Shown: positions 15,784 to 26,056, counted from the first letter of the stretch. The stretch: 64,000 bases of DNA from Flavobacterium lotistagni (GCF_011392125.1 NZ_JAAJBU010000002.1:248001-312000), one strand, 5' to 3'. A program made the numbers and translations. The notes: generated by a model not told the origin, from the sequence alone.

Positions 15784-17559
15784 TTACATCCGCTCAGGAA
15801 CTTCTATTCCTAGAAGCTTAAAGGCAGTTTTTACCGTATCACCCACTTTTTTAGACAACTGTACGCGAAAAACTTTCATTTGCTGGTTTTCCTCGCCAAG
15901 AATAGAAACTGACTGGTAAAATGAATTGTATTCTTTGACCAATTCATATGTATAATTTGCAATTAAGGCAGGACTATGCTGTTGCGCCGCGTTTTGTATA
16001 GTTTCCGGAAACTGCTCGAGAACTTTAATTAGTTCCTTTTCTTTTGGATGGAGCTTGATGTGAAGTGGAGCGGTGACATCAAAATCTGCTTTGCGCAAAA
16101 TCGATTGAATTCTCGCGTAGGTGTATTGAATGAACGGTCCGGTATTTCCTGCAAAATCAACCGATTCTTCCGGATTGAACAAAATGCGCTTCTTCGGATC
16201 TACCTTTAAAATGTAATACTTCAAAGCGCCTAAACCAATGGTTTGGTATAGCTTGCTTTTTTCAGCATCTGAATAGCCTTCTAATTTCCCTAATTCTTCA
16301 GCGAGTGCTTTCGCAGTTTGCGTCATGTCTTGCATCAAATCATCGGCATCGACAACGGTTCCTTCACGCGATTTCATTTTACCGGAAGGCAAATCCACCA
16401 TCCCATAAGACAAATGGAATAGGTTCTCAGACCAATCAAACCCGAGCTTTTTCAGAATCAAGAACAATACTTTAAAGTGATAATCCTGTTCGTTGCCTAC
16501 AGTATAAACCATACCGCCAACATCCGGAAAATCTTTAACCCGTTGTATTGCGGTGCCAATATCTTGGGTCATATAAACTGCGGTACCATCTGAGCGCAAC
16601 ACTATTTTACGGTCTAAACCTTCTGCGGTTAGATCAATCCAGACTGAACCGTCGGGATCTTTCTCGAACACGCCTTTCTCGAGGCCCATTTGCACCACTG
16701 CTTTTCCTAAAAGATAAGTGTCGCTTTCATAATAGTAGGCATCGAAATCAACACCAAGATTTTGGTATGTTTCAGCAAATCCGTCGTAAACCCATTGGTT
16801 CATGGTTTTCCAGAGCTCGACTACTTCAGGCTTTCCGGCTTCCCAATCGAGCAACATCTGTTGGGCTTGCAGCATGATTGGTGCTTCTTTCTTGGCATAT
16901 TCCTCAGATTTTCCTTCGGCCACTAATGCGTTCACTTCTTGTTTATAGGTCTGATCGAATGCTACGTAATATTTCCCGACGAGTTTATCGCCTTTCATTC
17001 CAGAAGTTTGCGGCGTTTCTCCGTTGCCGAATTTTTGCCAAGCCAACATCGACTTACAAATATGGATACCGCGATCGTTAATGATTTGAACTTTATAAAC
17101 TTTGTTTCCGGCTGCTTTGCAAATCTCGGCCACCGAATAACCCAACAAATTGTTGCGCACGTGACCCAAATGCAGCGGCTTATTGGTATTGGGCGACGAA
17201 TATTCGACCATTATGGCTTTCTGCTCAGGCTTTGGTGCGACAATGCCAAAATGTTCGTCGTCTTTAATAACATTGAAAAAATTTGTGTAATAACCGTCGG
17301 TAATCACGATATTCAAAAATCCTGAAACGACATTAAAACTTGTAACTTCGTTGGTGTTCTGCACCAGATAATTCCCTAATTGTTCTCCGATAGCTGCCGG
17401 ATTACCTTTAATGAACTTCAACAAAGGAAACAACACTAAAGTAATATCACCTTCAAAATCTTTTCGGGTAGCTTGAAACTCGATTTTATCAATACTCTGA
17501 TTGAAAAGTTCTGTAATGGCTTTTTGAATTAAAGGTGTGAGCAACGCAGCTATAGACAT
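15784..17559 (-). CDS. argS: Arginyl-tRNA synthetase
   Basis: ArgRS charges tRNA-Arg with arginine. The 591-residue class I synthetase has the N-terminal Add-1 domain, the HIGH-type signature SSPNTNKPLHLGHVRNN, a KMSKS-equivalent LPSGKMKSREGTVVDADD, and the C-terminal DALR anticodon-binding domain ending IEVPERM. Its length is typical. Its stop directly abuts the receptor stop at 15783, so the two genes converge with no spacer. The sequence between its start and the next gene (17560-17817) contains only its promoter element and AT-rich DNA. Confidence 0.97.
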   Translation of the reverse strand: MSIAALLTPLIQKAITELFNQSIDKIEFQATRKDFEGDITLVLFPLLKFIKGNPAAIGEQLGNYLVQNTNEVTSFNVVSGFLNIVITDGYYTNFFNVIKDDEHFGIVAPKPEQKAIMVEYSSPNTNKPLHLGHVRNNLLGYSVAEICKAAGNKVYKVQIINDRGIHICKSMLAWQKFGNGETPQTSGMKGDKLVGKYYVAFDQTYKQEVNALVAEGKSEEYAKKEAPIMLQAQQMLLDWEAGKPEVVELWKTMNQWVYDGFAETYQNLGVDFDAYYYESDTYLLGKAVVQMGLEKGVFEKDPDGSVWIDLTAEGLDRKIVLRSDGTAVYMTQDIGTAIQRVKDFPDVGGMVYTVGNEQDYHFKVLFLILKKLGFDWSENLFHLSYGMVDLPSGKMKSREGTVVDADDLMQDMTQTAKALAEELGKLEGYSDAEKSKLYQTIGLGALKYYILKVDPKKRILFNPEESVDFAGNTGPFIQYTYARIQSILRKADFDVTAPLHIKLHPKEKELIKVLEQFPETIQNAAQQHSPALIANYTYELVKEYNSFYQSVSILGEENQQMKVFRVQLSKKVGDTVKTAFKLLGIEVPERM

Positions 17560-17579
17560 GTCAAATGAATTTGAGTGGC

Positions 17580-17587
17580 CAAAGATA
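17580..17587 (-). promoter_or_regulatory. -7 element (TATCTTTG) of argS
   Basis: TATCTTTG on the minus strand, 20 bp before the argS start codon. No well-spaced TTG is visible upstream. Confidence 0.5.
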
Positions 17588-17817
17588 AGGATAACTCATA
17601 CAATATGAAACCGTGCGAGGACACAGAAACTTTGGCAATCAATAGTGCAAATTCAATTTTACACAGAGTGCAAATCAATTTTTTTGTAAGTAATTTATAT
17701 CAATTAAATTAAAAAAGATGCATTTCGTCGATTTTATTTGTATTTTATCGATTTAATAACAAATCTTTGGAGTGTCAAAAACATAATATAATTTAATAGT
17801 AAATCCCCAAATCTACT

Positions 17818-20800
17818 ATGAAAAAATTACTACTCATTCTAGCTACGGCTATGACTGTGTCGTGCTTCTCGCAAGCCATATCAGTCAGCACCAACACTTA
17901 CACCGTGCCTCAATTGGTTAATTCGGTGTTGATTAACTCACCTTGTGTTGCAGCCACCAACATTACTTGGAGAACCGGAACTAACTTTAATTCTTCGAAC
18001 GGAATCGGATTCTTCCAGAACACCAACCCTAGATTTCCTATGCAATCGGGCGTAATGCTTAGCACCGGCGATGTCATGCACGGCGCAGGACCAAACAGTT
18101 CTGATTTGAACGACGGCGCTGCCAACTGGCCCGGCGATACCGATTTGGAACATACGCTATCACAATCAGGAATTGCGATGAGCTCGGTAAACGCTAGTGT
18201 GCTTGAATTCGATTTCACGCCGATTTCGCCTACGTTCAACTTCGAGTTCTTGTTCGCTTCTGAAGAATACGGTAATTTTCAATGCCAATTCTCTGATGCG
18301 TTTGCTTTCTTGTTGACTAATACCGCTACCGGAGTAACCACGAATTTGGCTGTAGTACCCAGTACGAACATTCCAATTTCGGTGGTAACCATTAGGGATT
18401 TCCTTTACAATTCGTCTTGTCCGTCGGCCAATGCCCAGTTTTTCGGCAGCTACAATGGCGGTTCTGCGGCTTCTAGCGCTGCGATTAATTTCAACGGGCA
18501 AACCAAGCTTATGAATGCTTCGGCTGTTTTAACTCCGAATACACTATACCATATTAAATTGGTCATTGCTGATCGTTCAGATTCGGGATCAGATTCTGCG
18601 ATTTTTATCTCCTCGGATACATTCAATATCGGTCAAGATGTTTTAGGCTTAGATATAACTACGGCAGCCAACACCGCTTTGTGCTATGGAAGTTCACACA
18701 CATTAAATTCTAATTTAAATGCTGCGAATTACACTTTTTCTTGGACAAAAGACGGATCAATTGTGCCTGGTGAAAACGGACCAAGTTTAACCATTACTGA
18801 ACCCGGATTTTACGGTATTACTTATCAGCAAACCACTAGTGGATGCCAGCCGATTACCGACTATATTACGGTTCAATACTTGCCTGAAATCATCACTCCA
18901 GACCCAATTAATTTATACCGTTGCGATACAGGTGCAGCCACTTATACTTATGATCTTTCACTAAATACAACTGTGGTAAAAGCCGGATTAAACCCTTTAA
19001 CGCAAGTGAGTTATTATGGGTCGCTGGCCAATGCCAATGCGGGAATTAGCCCACTACCCAACTCATACACAGCTGCACCGGGAACTACCATTTATGTTAG
19101 AATCAAAAGCCACAACAGCGCTTGCTTTATTGTAAAGTCATTTCAACTGCTGACTTCTGCGCCTCCGGTAGCCAACGCTGCACCCAACATGACTAAATGC
19201 TCAGGCTCTTCATTTAACAATGCCGCTTTCGATTTGAACCAGCAAAATGCCGTCATCTTAGGAAGCCAGTCCGCTTCAGAGTATGTGGTGAGCTACTATA
19301 CTTCGCAAGCCAACGCCAACAGCGGAACCAACCCTATTGCCAACAACTTTACATTCGCTACGAACAATACCACCATATACGTTCGCGTGCAAAGTGCTTT
19401 TGACAGTACTTGCTTCACTACCGGCACCAGCTTCACTTTGTTTGTAAGCCCATTGCCTGCGGTGGATACTCTGCAAGCTGTTTTTGTTTGCGAAAACTAT
19501 CCACTACCTACTTTAACTAACGGAAACTATTTCACTGGGCCAAACGGAACTGGAACCGCTTTGTTTGCAGGAGATTTAGTCGATACTACTTCAACCATCT
19601 ACATTTTTAACCAACCTAACGGACCGGGAACTTGCTCCAACAGTAGTACTTTTCAGGTAACCATTTTAGATCCTGAAACGATTGTTCCTGAAGACCAAAG
19701 TGTTTGCGGCAGTTATACTTTGACAGCGCCTGCGGTTGGCGGCTATTTCACAGGTCCAAGCGGAACCGGAACGGAACTTCTTCCGGGCACCGTGATTTCA
19801 TCTACACAAACTATTAACTTTTACTACGCAGCTACCGAACCTCCGTTTTGTGTGATTGATGACAACTTCACCGTGACGATTCTATCAACCGTTACGCTCG
19901 GAACTTTTGAAAATGCTTTTGATTGTACTTCTTATACGTTACCTGCTTTAAGCGAAGGAAATTATTACACACAACCCAACGGCGGCGGAACTCAAATCGC
20001 TGCGGGAACAATCTTAACCAGCTCACAAACCGTATATGTTCATGCAGAAACACCAGACCATTGTACGGCTGATGCTTCATTTGAGGTCATCATCGGACTG
20101 ACGATTCCTGCCGATGTTGCCCAATGTAACCCTTATACTTTGCCTGTGTTACCGGTTGGAAAATATTATACTGCTCCTCAAGGTGGCGGAACAGAAATCC
20201 AACCAGGAACTGTGATTAACTTATCGCAAACGGTTTATGTTTATGTTGCCAATGCAGGTGGAAATAACTGTACAGATAATGCGCATTTTAATATTGCTAT
20301 CGCACAACCAATTATCGATACTTTGGCAGATGTAACAGTATGTGAAAGCTACACGCTACCTGTTTTGAGCAGCGGAGAATATTATACCGGTTCGAACGCT
20401 ACTGGAACCCATTTATTTGCAGGTGATTTAATTGTATCGACACAAACCGTATACATTTTCAAACAATCAGTTTCAAGTGCAACTTGCAACAACGAATCTA
20501 GCTTCGTAGTCACCATTAGCGCCAAACCAGTGATTGACTCAAGGTCGGATATCGATATTTGTAATTCTTATACCTTGACCAATCTGAGCGTCGGAAATTA
20601 CTATACCGGCCCTAACGGAACAGGAACCATGTTACCCGGCGGAACTGTAATCACAACTTCACAGAGAATTTACATCTATGCAGTCGCAACTACGGCTCCA
20701 TTTTGCACCAACGAGAATAGTTTTTACATCAGTGTATTTTCTATAGAGGCAGATGCTCCGTCAAACGTTACTGCTTGCGACAGATATGTATTGCCCGCTT

Positions 20801-22416
20801 TGACTGTCGGAAATTACTACAAACTTCCTGGCGGACCTCATAGTGGCGAAGGTAATTTAATGCTGGCCGGCGATGTGATTACCACTTCTCAAACCATTTA
20901 TGTTTATACCGAATCTGGCGAGCGTATCAATTGTATTGACGAGAATACTTTTACGGTAACCATCAACGTATCACCAGTGATTGCGCCAATTGCTGATGTT
21001 TTTGCTGCCAATGCATATGTTCTGCCAGCGTTACCGGTTGGTAATTACTTTACCGGAACTAACGGAACCGGAACCCCGTTAAACGCGGGTGATTCAATTA
21101 CTTCGAACCAAACGATTTATGTATATGCCGAAACTGGAACCACTCCAAATTGTACCGATGAGAAAAGTTTCTATGCTACCATATACAACGTGGATGAAGT
21201 GGCCGATGTGACTACTTGTGAAAGCTATATACTGCCTACTTTAACTATTGGAGGTTATTATACTGGCCCTTTAGGCACCGGAACCCATTTATTGGCCGGA
21301 CAAAGAGTAAATACTTCGCAAACCATTTATATATACGGAACAGCTCCATTTGATGCTACACAATACGATGAAAGTTCCTTTGATGTAACTATTATCGATA
21401 CGCCTGTGGTATATCCGGTTCCTGCAAATTTACTGCGCACTTGCGATACCGATGGCACCAACGATGGTTTGTTCAACTTTGATTTGACCACTTTAGATAG
21501 CTCGGCTTTAGGCAACCAAACTGGTTCTGAATTCACAGTTACTTATTACACTTCATTCAATGATGCCGTAACCGGAACCAATGCTGTGACTGTTACTGAT
21601 GCGAAAACCATCTATGTCAAAGTAACCAACAATTTGACAGCAACTTGTTTTGATGTCAAGAGCTTACAAATCAAAGTAAACAAATTGCCGGAACCAACAC
21701 CACAAGGCGGTATCATGTGTTATGATTCTGTAAACAATGTAGTACTAAACCCTTACACCATTTCCAGCGGATTGAGCGCTTCGGCCTACATGTTCAAATG
21801 GTATAATGAAGATGGAGCACTAGTGGGAAGCGGCAGTACTTATCAAGCGATGTTGCCCGGTGTTTATTCCGTAGTAGCTACAGATATTTTAACGGGATGC
21901 GATTCTGAGCCGATGCCTGCAACAGTAGGTTCGTCTGAGCCAGCAGTGGTTAGTTATGCGGTGACTGAAGCCTTCGATGACAATCAAGTAATTACTATTC
22001 AGACTATCGGAGCCGGAGATTACGAGTATCAGTTAGACCATGGTTTGTTCCAAGACAGCCCTATATTTGAGAACGTTTCATCGGGAATTCATACAGTTAC
22101 TGTTAGAGATAAAAACGGTTGCGGCATGACTTCGACCCAAGCATTGATTGTAAATTATCCTAAATTCTTCACGCCAAATGGTGACGGATTCAATGATACT
22201 TGGAACATCAAAGCTTTAGAAAACCAAGCAAAATCAGTGATTTATATCTTTGATCGCTATGGAAAAATCATGACGCAAATCAAGCCTGATGGCAATGGTT
22301 GGGATGGAACTTTCAGCGGACAAATGATGCCTTCAGACGATTATTGGTTTACAATTACCTATCAAGAAGACAACGTAGAGAAAGAATTCAAATCGCATTT
22401 TTCGATGAAGCGATAA
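17818..22416 (+). CDS. Giant surface protein: choice-of-anchor L domain, nine repeats, T9SS type B tail
   Basis: The 1532-residue secreted protein has a signal peptide (ending SCFSQ) and a choice-of-anchor-L domain (about residues 60-270, with VLEFDFTPISPTFNFEFLFA and SEEYGNFQCQFSDAFAFLLT). Ig- or PKD-like segments follow, then nine repeats of 62-70 residues (about 550-1195), each built on C-x-x-Y-x-L-P, G-x-Y-[YF]-T, GTGT, a Q-[TR]-[IV]-Y-[IV] strand and a second Cys. It closes with a T9SS type B (gliding-motility-associated) domain: FFTPNGDGFNDTWN, IFDRYGKIM, GNGWDGTFSGQ, SHFSMKR. Such proteins are exported by the T9SS and attached to or released from the surface. An adhesive role is inferred. 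Confidence 0.88.
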   Translation: MKKLLLILATAMTVSCFSQAISVSTNTYTVPQLVNSVLINSPCVAATNITWRTGTNFNSSNGIGFFQNTNPRFPMQSGVMLSTGDVMHGAGPNSSDLNDGAANWPGDTDLEHTLSQSGIAMSSVNASVLEFDFTPISPTFNFEFLFASEEYGNFQCQFSDAFAFLLTNTATGVTTNLAVVPSTNIPISVVTIRDFLYNSSCPSANAQFFGSYNGGSAASSAAINFNGQTKLMNASAVLTPNTLYHIKLVIADRSDSGSDSAIFISSDTFNIGQDVLGLDITTAANTALCYGSSHTLNSNLNAANYTFSWTKDGSIVPGENGPSLTITEPGFYGITYQQTTSGCQPITDYITVQYLPEIITPDPINLYRCDTGAATYTYDLSLNTTVVKAGLNPLTQVSYYGSLANANAGISPLPNSYTAAPGTTIYVRIKSHNSACFIVKSFQLLTSAPPVANAAPNMTKCSGSSFNNAAFDLNQQNAVILGSQSASEYVVSYYTSQANANSGTNPIANNFTFATNNTTIYVRVQSAFDSTCFTTGTSFTLFVSPLPAVDTLQAVFVCENYPLPTLTNGNYFTGPNGTGTALFAGDLVDTTSTIYIFNQPNGPGTCSNSSTFQVTILDPETIVPEDQSVCGSYTLTAPAVGGYFTGPSGTGTELLPGTVISSTQTINFYYAATEPPFCVIDDNFTVTILSTVTLGTFENAFDCTSYTLPALSEGNYYTQPNGGGTQIAAGTILTSSQTVYVHAETPDHCTADASFEVIIGLTIPADVAQCNPYTLPVLPVGKYYTAPQGGGTEIQPGTVINLSQTVYVYVANAGGNNCTDNAHFNIAIAQPIIDTLADVTVCESYTLPVLSSGEYYTGSNATGTHLFAGDLIVSTQTVYIFKQSVSSATCNNESSFVVTISAKPVIDSRSDIDICNSYTLTNLSVGNYYTGPNGTGTMLPGGTVITTSQRIYIYAVATTAPFCTNENSFYISVFSIEADAPSNVTACDRYVLPALTVGNYYKLPGGPHSGEGNLMLAGDVITTSQTIYVYTESGERINCIDENTFTVTINVSPVIAPIADVFAANAYVLPALPVGNYFTGTNGTGTPLNAGDSITSNQTIYVYAETGTTPNCTDEKSFYATIYNVDEVADVTTCESYILPTLTIGGYYTGPLGTGTHLLAGQRVNTSQTIYIYGTAPFDATQYDESSFDVTIIDTPVVYPVPANLLRTCDTDGTNDGLFNFDLTTLDSSALGNQTGSEFTVTYYTSFNDAVTGTNAVTVTDAKTIYVKVTNNLTATCFDVKSLQIKVNKLPEPTPQGGIMCYDSVNNVVLNPYTISSGLSASAYMFKWYNEDGALVGSGSTYQAMLPGVYSVVATDILTGCDSEPMPATVGSSEPAVVSYAVTEAFDDNQVITIQTIGAGDYEYQLDHGLFQDSPIFENVSSGIHTVTVRDKNGCGMTSTQALIVNYPKFFTPNGDGFNDTWNIKALENQAKSVIYIFDRYGKIMTQIKPDGNGWDGTFSGQMMPSDDYWFTITYQEDNVEKEFKSHFSMKR
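19471..21400 (+). repeat. Nine degenerate protein repeats (about 62-70 residues each)
   Basis: Repeat units are recognised by CESYTLPVLSSGEYYTG-type starts and CNNESSFVVTI-type ends. They are diverged at DNA level, so they are old. Unit 8 has lost its first Cys (AANAYVLPALP) and unit 9 its second. Confidence 0.85.
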
Positions 22417-22557
22417 GAATGTCCAACAAATTATTTTGAGATTCTTTGTAACAGTAAAGGCATTTGGAAGTCTATAGTTACATCAATCAAAAAGTAAAAT
22501 TCCTTTAGAATTTATAATTGGGTTTTATATAAATTGAGTTTTAGTTAGAGAGAAAGA

Positions 22558-22586
22558 ACCGGAGTGTGCACTCTGGTTTTTTTTTT
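22558..22586 (+). terminator. Terminator of the giant surface-protein gene
   Basis: ACCGGAGT and ACTCTGGT pair around GTGC and are followed by a run of T. It lies about 140 bp after the stop codon, and the bases between show no gene. Confidence 0.8.
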
Positions 22587-22605
22587 GCTTTAAATCGAAA
22601 AAATA

Positions 22606-23619
22606 CTACCATCTAATCATTGCACTCGCCCAAGTAAAACCACTACCAAAAGCAGCCAGAACCACTAAATCACCAGATTTGATTTTACCCAATTCCCATG
22701 CTTCGGTAAGCGCAATCGGAATCGACGCCGCCGTAGTATTGCCAAATTTCTGAATGTTATTGAACACCTGATCGTCACTTAGTCCAAACTTCTTTTGAAT
22801 GAATTGCGAGATTCTCAAATTGGCTTGATGTGGAATCAGCATATCGATATCGGTTACCGTCAAATTGTTCGCGAGCAAACCTTCGTTAATTACTTCACTA
22901 AAACGTACTACCGCATTCTTGAATACAAATTGCCCGTTCATGTATGGAAAATAACTTTCATCATCCGGATCATGGTCTTTCAAAATATCGGTTACCCAAC
23001 GACCGCCCATGCCCGGAGCCAAAACAGCGAGTTCTTTAGCATGCTCTCCTTCAGAATGCAAATGTGTGGAAAGTATGCCTTTAGTCAAATCCGTTTCACG
23101 AGTAATTACGGCCGCTCCTGCTCCATCACCAAAAATTACCGAAACACCACGACCTCTGGTAGTCATATCAAGCCCAATAGATTGCAATTCCGAACCCACA
23201 ATCAGAATATTGCGATACATGCCAGTTTTGATGTACTGATCAGCAATCGACAAGGCATAAACAAACCCTGAACATTGGTTGCGAATATCGAGCGCGCCAA
23301 CGGTTTTTAAACCCAGTTCTTTCTGAAGCGCCACGCCCGGCCCCGGAAAATAATAATCCGGAGAAATGGTCGCAAACACAATAAAATCGATATCATCTTT
23401 GTTGATACCTGAACGTTCTATGGCAATTTTTGCGGCTTTGATGCCCATCGTAGTTGTGGTTTCGCCGCTGCCTTTAACAACATGACGTCGCTCTTGAATG
23501 CCAGTTCTTTCTTGAATCCAGTCGTCGTTGGTATCCATTATTTTTGAAAGATCGTCGTTGGTGACTACTTGTTCCGGAACAAAATAGCCCAGCCCAGCAA
23601 TTTTTGAATGATACGTCAT
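22606..23619 (-). CDS. fabH: Beta-ketoacyl-ACP synthase III
   Basis: KAS III condenses an acyl-CoA primer with malonyl-ACP to start fatty acid synthesis. In this phylum the primers are often branched. The 337-residue protein carries the Cys-His-Asn triad in normal contexts: RNQCSGFVYAL, IPHQANLRI and FGNTTAASIP. The N-terminus (ITGLGYFVPE-like, TNDDWIQERTGIQ) and the glycine-rich GDGAGAAVI are also typical. It stands apart from the usual rpmF-plsX-fabH cluster. There is a promoter in the 56-bp gap upstream. Confidence 0.95.
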   Translation of the reverse strand: MTYHSKIAGLGYFVPEQVVTNDDLSKIMDTNDDWIQERTGIQERRHVVKGSGETTTTMGIKAAKIAIERSGINKDDIDFIVFATISPDYYFPGPGVALQKELGLKTVGALDIRNQCSGFVYALSIADQYIKTGMYRNILIVGSELQSIGLDMTTRGRGVSVIFGDGAGAAVITRETDLTKGILSTHLHSEGEHAKELAVLAPGMGGRWVTDILKDHDPDDESYFPYMNGQFVFKNAVVRFSEVINEGLLANNLTVTDIDMLIPHQANLRISQFIQKKFGLSDDQVFNNIQKFGNTTAASIPIALTEAWELGKIKSGDLVVLAAFGSGFTWASAMIRW

Positions 23620-23644
23620 CGGGTTTGCTTTAAAAGTTAACAGT

Positions 23645-23673
23645 CAAATTTAAACATTTCAGCTTCAAATCAA
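23645..23673 (-). promoter_or_regulatory. Promoter of fabH
   Basis: TTG (23671-23673), 18-bp spacer and TAAATTTG (23645-23652) on the minus strand, about 25 bp before the start codon. Confidence 0.75.
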
Positions 23674-23675
23674 TA

Positions 23676-24974
23676 TTACTTGACAAATTTCACCGATTGT
23701 CTTCCAGTATCGTTATGAAGATTTAAAAAATAAGTTCCCGACGGATACGGAAAATCGAAAGTATACTTCTTGGTACCGGCACTCACTGATTCGCCTTTCA
23801 GTACTTTGAGTAATTTGCCTGTGGCATCATAAAGTCGCATCACGATATGGTCGGGTTCAGGAAAATCTATAGACACACTGAGCTTGTCTTTGACCGGATT
23901 CGGTGCTACAGTAACTTTTAACGGAACGCGGTTGGTATCCACAAAATTCGGATCAGACAATAAGCTTTCACTGTACTTATAAATTGTCGCGCCTGAAGCA
24001 TAGGCCAAATGATCTGAAAGGAAAAAAATACGGTTCAAATTACCTCCAACCCCAGCATCGGTCCAGGTATCGCCGCCATCGTTGGTTTCCATAAACGGAA
24101 AATTGGTGCCAATACTAGAAGTATATCCGCCCACCCAACCGTGATTTTCAGTTAAAAAACCAATGGCCTGCACACTAGTAAACGGTACTTCCTTGGCAAT
24201 CCAATTCACGCCGCCATCCAGCGAACGAACCATTCTGCCATTGTTGGGCTCAGAAGCTTCGACCGAACCAAAAAGCACATTGTTGTTTGAAGACAATATT
24301 TGCAACTTCCAAACATATTCGCCCGGAATTCCCGAATTGTAAATCGAAGCCCAAGTCGCGCCGCCATCGGTAGTTTTTAGAATCACACCGCCATTGCTGT
24401 CTGCGCCAGATGCATAACCCACATTTTCATCCTGAAACAAAATTTCTACTAAAGCCGTGGCATAAGGCGTCATATCAATGTGTTGCCAAGTCGCACCACT
24501 GTCGGTCGATTTGATGATGTATGCCGGTGTTCCGCTGGCCGGAGAAAAATAAGCTCCACAACCATACACCGTAGATTCGCCTACAGCATCCAGACCGCAT
24601 ACGGCTCTTGGGGCGTTGGGCAAATTGGTCACCGGAATCCAAGTAGTGCCGCCATCAATGGTTTTAAAGAAAACATTATCTAGTGTGCCTAAAAACCCAA
24701 TATTTTCGTTCAAAAATTCAATGTTGCGGAAGTAGTAGTTGCCGCCTAGAGATTGCTCGGTAATTTGCGTAGTCCAAGTAGCACCGCCATCTGTGGTTTT
24801 ATATACTGCGGCATAAGCTCCGTTGGCTGCCCAACCCAAATTTTCGTTCAAAAAAAATACATCGTCAAAACGCTGGTTGTCGATATTGGTAATCGCTGTA
24901 GGCAAAGGCCGCCATTGCAATTGAGCCTGTAAATTCAGTGATATTGCCCAGCAAAATAAAAAGAGTTTTTTCAT
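23676..24974 (-). CDS. Secreted YCF48/BNR-like beta-propeller with T9SS type A sorting domain
   Basis: The 432-residue protein has a signal peptide (ending LNLQAQ) and about six propeller blades marked by the recurrent TTDGGATW/STDSGATW motif and a preceding [NE]-x-G-W/Y-A-x-G strand, as in photosystem-assembly factor YCF48 and BNR proteins. The C-terminal 75 or so residues form a T9SS type A sorting domain (VTVAPNPVKDKLSVSI, MRLYDATGKLLKV, GTYFLNL). It is therefore expected to be secreted or surface-attached. The ligand is unknown. TAATTTTG at 24991-24998 (minus) is a likely -7 element. Confidence 0.85.
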   Translation of the reverse strand: MKKLFLFCWAISLNLQAQLQWRPLPTAITNIDNQRFDDVFFLNENLGWAANGAYAAVYKTTDGGATWTTQITEQSLGGNYYFRNIEFLNENIGFLGTLDNVFFKTIDGGTTWIPVTNLPNAPRAVCGLDAVGESTVYGCGAYFSPASGTPAYIIKSTDSGATWQHIDMTPYATALVEILFQDENVGYASGADSNGGVILKTTDGGATWASIYNSGIPGEYVWKLQILSSNNNVLFGSVEASEPNNGRMVRSLDGGVNWIAKEVPFTSVQAIGFLTENHGWVGGYTSSIGTNFPFMETNDGGDTWTDAGVGGNLNRIFFLSDHLAYASGATIYKYSESLLSDPNFVDTNRVPLKVTVAPNPVKDKLSVSIDFPEPDHIVMRLYDATGKLLKVLKGESVSAGTKKYTFDFPYPSGTYFLNLHNDTGRQSVKFVK

Positions 24975-24990
24975 GGTTCAAGAGTTTTTA

Positions 24991-24998
24991 CAAAATTA
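24991..24998 (-). promoter_or_regulatory. -7 element (TAATTTTG) of the YCF48-like gene
   Basis: An exact TAnnTTTG match 16 bp before the start codon. No well-spaced TTG is found. Confidence 0.45.
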
Positions 24999-25022
24999 GT
25001 CAAATCATGGGTTGGTGATCGA

Positions 25023-25952
25023 TTATTTTTCAAATTTGAGGTACAGAAATGTGCCTTTTTCTATTGGAGTTTTATTTTCAAAAAAAACAGTCGAACCTTC
25101 AAAATCGGCCTCAATCAAATATCCGTTACCCTTGAAATAATTCGCTTGGGTTTGAACTTTCACCGGAGATTTTTCGACCACTTTCAATTGGTGTGGATAA
25201 GCACAAATCATATTGCCATTTTCCCCCAAAGGCAATTCGCTAATATCATCAAAAAGACTCGCTATGTATGGATTGAAGTTGTTTTCATACACTGATTTTG
25301 AGTCGGCGTGTGAGAGCATTTTGCCTTCACGGATAACAAGGGTTTCATCGCTGTAACCCAAAATATCTTTGCTGTCATGTGAGGCAATGATACAAGTAAT
25401 TCCTTTATCCTTCAAGTGCCTAAAGACTTTTCTGCGCAAGGCATTTTTTCGGAAATTATCAATATGGCTGAATGGCTCGTCTAGTAAAATAAGTTCAGGC
25501 TCTAAGGCTAAAACTCTAGCCAAAGCCACTCGTTGCATTTGTCCGCCACTAAGAAACTGCACTTTGGTTTGGGCAAATTCAGTCATTTCGACCAGTTCGA
25601 GCAATTCGGCAATGCGCTCCTTCTTTTGTTTCGGATATCGGTTAGAAAGAAATTTACCTATATTTTCTGCGACGGTAATGTAAGGCATCAAATCGAAATC
25701 TTGAGCCAAATATTTCATGGTATCGACACCAGGAATCAAGTTGAACTTCGGCCCAAAAACCTGATCACCATTCCAGAAAATTTCGCCTTGATTCAAATCG
25801 TGCAAACCATAAATCAGTTGCAGTAAAGTACTTTTCCCGCAACCACTTTCCCCAATCACCGCAAGGCATTTCCCGCGTTCTAAAGTAAACGAAACCGATT
25901 CAAGCGTGGGCTTGTTGGCATAAGAAAAAGAAATGTTGTTGACACTAAGCAT
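25023..25952 (-). CDS. ABC transporter ATP-binding protein without an adjacent permease
   Basis: The 309-residue protein has a complete ABC ATPase domain: Walker A GESGCGKSTLLQ, Q-loop region, signature LSGGQMQRVALARVLA, Walker B LILLDEP and switch His IIASHD. The last 75 or so residues (from about 235) form a beta-rich extension (YPHQLKVVEKSPVKVQTQ, LIEADFEGSTVFFENK) that resembles the TOBE-like regulatory domain of import ATPases. No permease or binding protein is adjacent, so the substrate cannot be inferred. Confidence 0.85.
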   Translation of the reverse strand: MLSVNNISFSYANKPTLESVSFTLERGKCLAVIGESGCGKSTLLQLIYGLHDLNQGEIFWNGDQVFGPKFNLIPGVDTMKYLAQDFDLMPYITVAENIGKFLSNRYPKQKKERIAELLELVEMTEFAQTKVQFLSGGQMQRVALARVLALEPELILLDEPFSHIDNFRKNALRRKVFRHLKDKGITCIIASHDSKDILGYSDETLVIREGKMLSHADSKSVYENNFNPYIASLFDDISELPLGENGNMICAYPHQLKVVEKSPVKVQTQANYFKGNGYLIEADFEGSTVFFENKTPIEKGTFLYLKFEK

Positions 25953-26056
25953 GACAAAGATTGAAGCACAAAATTGAACATTCTCTCAGGAAATAAAAAA
26001 TTTCAATGTGAGAAACTGCGAGTAATCGGCAATTGCTTAACACTCATCGATTTTAC

